From the NCBI GenBank assembly GCA_029055435.1, contig JAIDDH010000028.1, positions 1-52,474 on the forward strand: 52,474 bases of DNA, given 5' to 3'. The number at the start of each line of letters is the position of its first letter. Position 1 is the stretch's first letter. This document shows positions 50,998 to 52,474 of the stretch, in pieces. The notes under the pieces are model-generated. The model made no database searches, had not been told where the DNA came from, and worked only from the letters and a program-made list of their open reading frames with translations. A program made the translations under genes and the position numbers. This DNA comes from Acetatifactor sp. (GTDB lineage: Bacteria > Bacillota > Clostridia > Lachnospirales > Lachnospiraceae).

Positions 50998-52097
50998 ACC
51001 CAATTGTCCAACTCTTCCCGCAATGCCGCAAGCAGCTCGCTCTCCGGCACCTTGCGCACTATCTCTCCGCGTTTTATCAACAAGCCCTCACCGATGCCTC
51101 CGGCGATGCCAAGATCAGCCTCTCTCGCCTCCCCCGGGCCATTCACCACGCATCCCATCACAGCCACCTTGATATCCAGAGGATAGTCCTCCACCAGCTT
51201 CTCCACCTTGCCGGCAAGGCCGATCAAATCGATCTGCGTCCTGCCGCATGTGGGACAGGAAACCACCTCGATGCCGCCCTTTCTAAGACCAAGGGTTCGC
51301 AGAATGAGCTTTGCCGACTTAATCTCCTCCACAGGACTGCCCGTGAGAGAAACCCTGACAGTATCACCGATGCCCTGTCCCAGTATCATGCCCAGCCCCA
51401 ATGCAGACTTGATATTACCGCTCTGCACCGTACCGGACTCCGTGATACCCACATGCAGCGGATAAATTGTCTTCTCCTGCAGGAGAGCCTGCGCCAGACG
51501 CTCATGAGCCTCCACACACATGAGCACATCTGAGGATTTGATGCTGATGACCAGATTGTCATAGTCCATGTCCTGTATCAGATGCACCTTGTCCAGAGCG
51601 CTCTCCACGATGCCCTCCGCCGTCACTCCGCCGTATTTTTCCACCAGATGCTTTTCCAGTGAACCGCTGTTTACCCCCACGCGGATGGGAATATTACGCT
51701 CTTTCGCCACATTCACTACATCCCTCACCCGGTCAACACTTCCGATATTTCCGGGATTGATGCGAATTTTATCCGCGCCGTTCTCCATGGCCGCAATGGC
51801 CATGCGATAGTCGAAGTGAATGTCCGCCACCAGAGGAATCCCGATCTGCTTCTTGATTTCCCTGAGAGCTGCCGCTGCCTCCGCCGTGGGAACAGTACAG
51901 CGGACAATCTCACAGCCTGCCCGCTCCAGCTCCTGAATCTGTGCCACCGTGGCGGCCACATCCTCCGTTTTCGTATTTGTCATGGACTGTATGAGCACAG
52001 GATTGCCGCCGCCGATACATCTGTCTCCGATCTGCACCACCCTGGTACGACTGCGGAAAGGCACGGCGTCTGCTCCTGTTACCAATTGCTTCTGCAT
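50994..52097 (-). CDS. ispG: IspG, HMBPP synthase
   Basis: 4-hydroxy-3-methylbut-2-en-1-yl diphosphate synthase, the iron-sulfur enzyme of the MEP isoprenoid pathway. About 367 residues form a TIM barrel followed by a [4Fe-4S] domain with VSCPTCGRTQ and VMGCVVNGPGE. The TIM part starts with TRVVQIGDRCIGGGNPVLIQ. The frame opens at 52151, but GAGAGGAG lies right before the ATG at 52095-52097 and the protein then begins MQKQLVTGADAVPF. Its stop overlaps the polC start. Confidence 0.95.
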   Translation of the reverse strand: MQKQLVTGADAVPFRSRTRVVQIGDRCIGGGNPVLIQSMTNTKTEDVAATVAQIQELERAGCEIVRCTVPTAEAAAALREIKKQIGIPLVADIHFDYRMAIAAMENGADKIRINPGNIGSVDRVRDVVNVAKERNIPIRVGVNSGSLEKHLVEKYGGVTAEGIVESALDKVHLIQDMDYDNLVISIKSSDVLMCVEAHERLAQALLQEKTIYPLHVGITESGTVQSGNIKSALGLGMILGQGIGDTVRVSLTGSPVEEIKSAKLILRTLGLRKGGIEVVSCPTCGRTQIDLIGLAGKVEKLVEDYPLDIKVAVMGCVVNGPGEAREADLGIAGGIGEGLLIKRGEIVRKVPESELLAALREELDNWV

Positions 52098-52166
52098 GGA
52101 TATACTCCTCTCCGGGGCCAACCTGCCCCTATATGTTTCACCACCCGCCATTTTAATACTGCTTTT

Positions 52167-52195
52167 ATTCTACACCATTTTCAACACATTCTCAA
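52167..52195 (-). promoter_or_regulatory. Promoter of ispG-polC
   Basis: On the minus strand TTGAGA (52190-52195), 17 bases, TAGAAT (52167-52172). The leader of about 63 bases includes GGGGC-AGGTT-GGCCCC, a small hairpin just before the ribosome site. The remaining bases 52196-52290 show nothing I can name. Confidence 0.55.
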
Positions 52196-52289
52196 TTTTA
52201 TTTTCTATCTTATTATTCGAACGCCCTCCCCCTAACTATTCAACCTAAATGTGGCATGCATTGAATCTCTCAGCGAAACCATTATGGAT

Positions 52290-52474
52290 ACTACACTCAA
52301 CCAGTATCGAAGCCGGAGGCGGCAGGGAGGAATTTGCAGGCATTAGCGAAGGCTGGCGCGTTTTCTTATAGTGCGGCAGGATACCAGGGTGAAATGCGCA
52401 CGGATGCGCATTTCAGGTTCTACGGTGCATGGATGCACCTTAGAACCGACCCGTAAATTACAGTATTCTACAAC
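52290..52474. repeat. Paired-hairpin repeat, copy 2 (cut by the window edge)
   Basis: Same element as at 46021-46337 in the opposite orientation. The best conserved part is 52357-52474, with hairpin B (52391-52414) identical in stem to copy 1 and hairpin A (52416-52447) with outer stem GGTTCT/AGAACC in place of GGCTCT/AGAGCC. The flank GTTTTCTTATAGTGCG is also shared. The outer boundary on the left is approximate and the right end lies beyond the window. Confidence 0.75.

Overview
The window reads as chromosome of a motile, low-to-mid GC Firmicute of class Clostridia, most likely family Lachnospiraceae (inference). The basis is gene order and gene types: a Gram-positive fla/che operon with FliY, CheC, FlhF/FlhG and SwrD/FlbD, a CodY regulator, a PolC-type replicative polymerase, strong GGAGG ribosome binding sites, several TTG and GTG starts, and a tRNA gene without an encoded CCA. 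No species can be named from the sequence alone. Every gene I accept lies on the minus strand, so transcription runs from high to low coordinates.

Layout in the direction of transcription. (1) 52474-46360: part of a hairpin-rich repeat, then a promoter and ispG-polC, the latter two overlapping by ATGA. (2) 46337-45784: a 317-bp inverted-repeat element carrying the same paired hairpins as the window's right end, then tRNA-Glu(CUC) with its own promoter and terminator. (3) 45621-33865: a type IV pilus operon with a TTGACA promoter: pilB, pilC, pilA, pilD, a fused pilM-pilN, pilO, and four minor prepilins, one of about 700 residues, closed by a strong terminator. (4) 33829-30627: topA and codY, each with its own promoter. 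(5) 30568 to the left edge: a flagellar and chemotaxis supercluster: flgB-flgC-fliE-fliF-fliG-fliH-fliI-fliJ-motE-like-fliK-flgD-(flagellar operon protein)-flgE-flbD-motA-motB-fliL-fliM-fliY-cheY-fliO-fliP-fliQ-fliR-flhB-flhA-flhF-flhG-ycgR-like-cheB-cheA-cheW-cheC. The operon probably continues past base 1.

The flagellar genes cover rod, MS ring, C ring, export gate and ATPase, hook, stator and placement GTPases. The chemotaxis genes give a CheA-CheW core, CheB, CheY, and two CheY-P phosphatase-type proteins (CheC and FliY) with intact motifs. CodY sits just upstream of the flagellar operon, which it controls directly in Bacillus subtilis. c-di-GMP may link the two motility machines, because PilB has an MshEN-type N terminus and the flagellar cluster encodes a PilZ protein.

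The best leads for something new are non-coding. They are the paired-hairpin repeat with a compensatory base change between its two copies, a sigma-D-like promoter followed by a 5' hairpin ahead of fliK, a hairpin overlapping an internal promoter between flgE and flbD, and a three-hairpin spacer between flhB and flhA. Protein-level oddities are the very large minor pilin, the PilM-PilN fusion, and a FlgD with an unusual helical acidic tail. I saw no transposase, integrase, CRISPR array, phage gene or rRNA.
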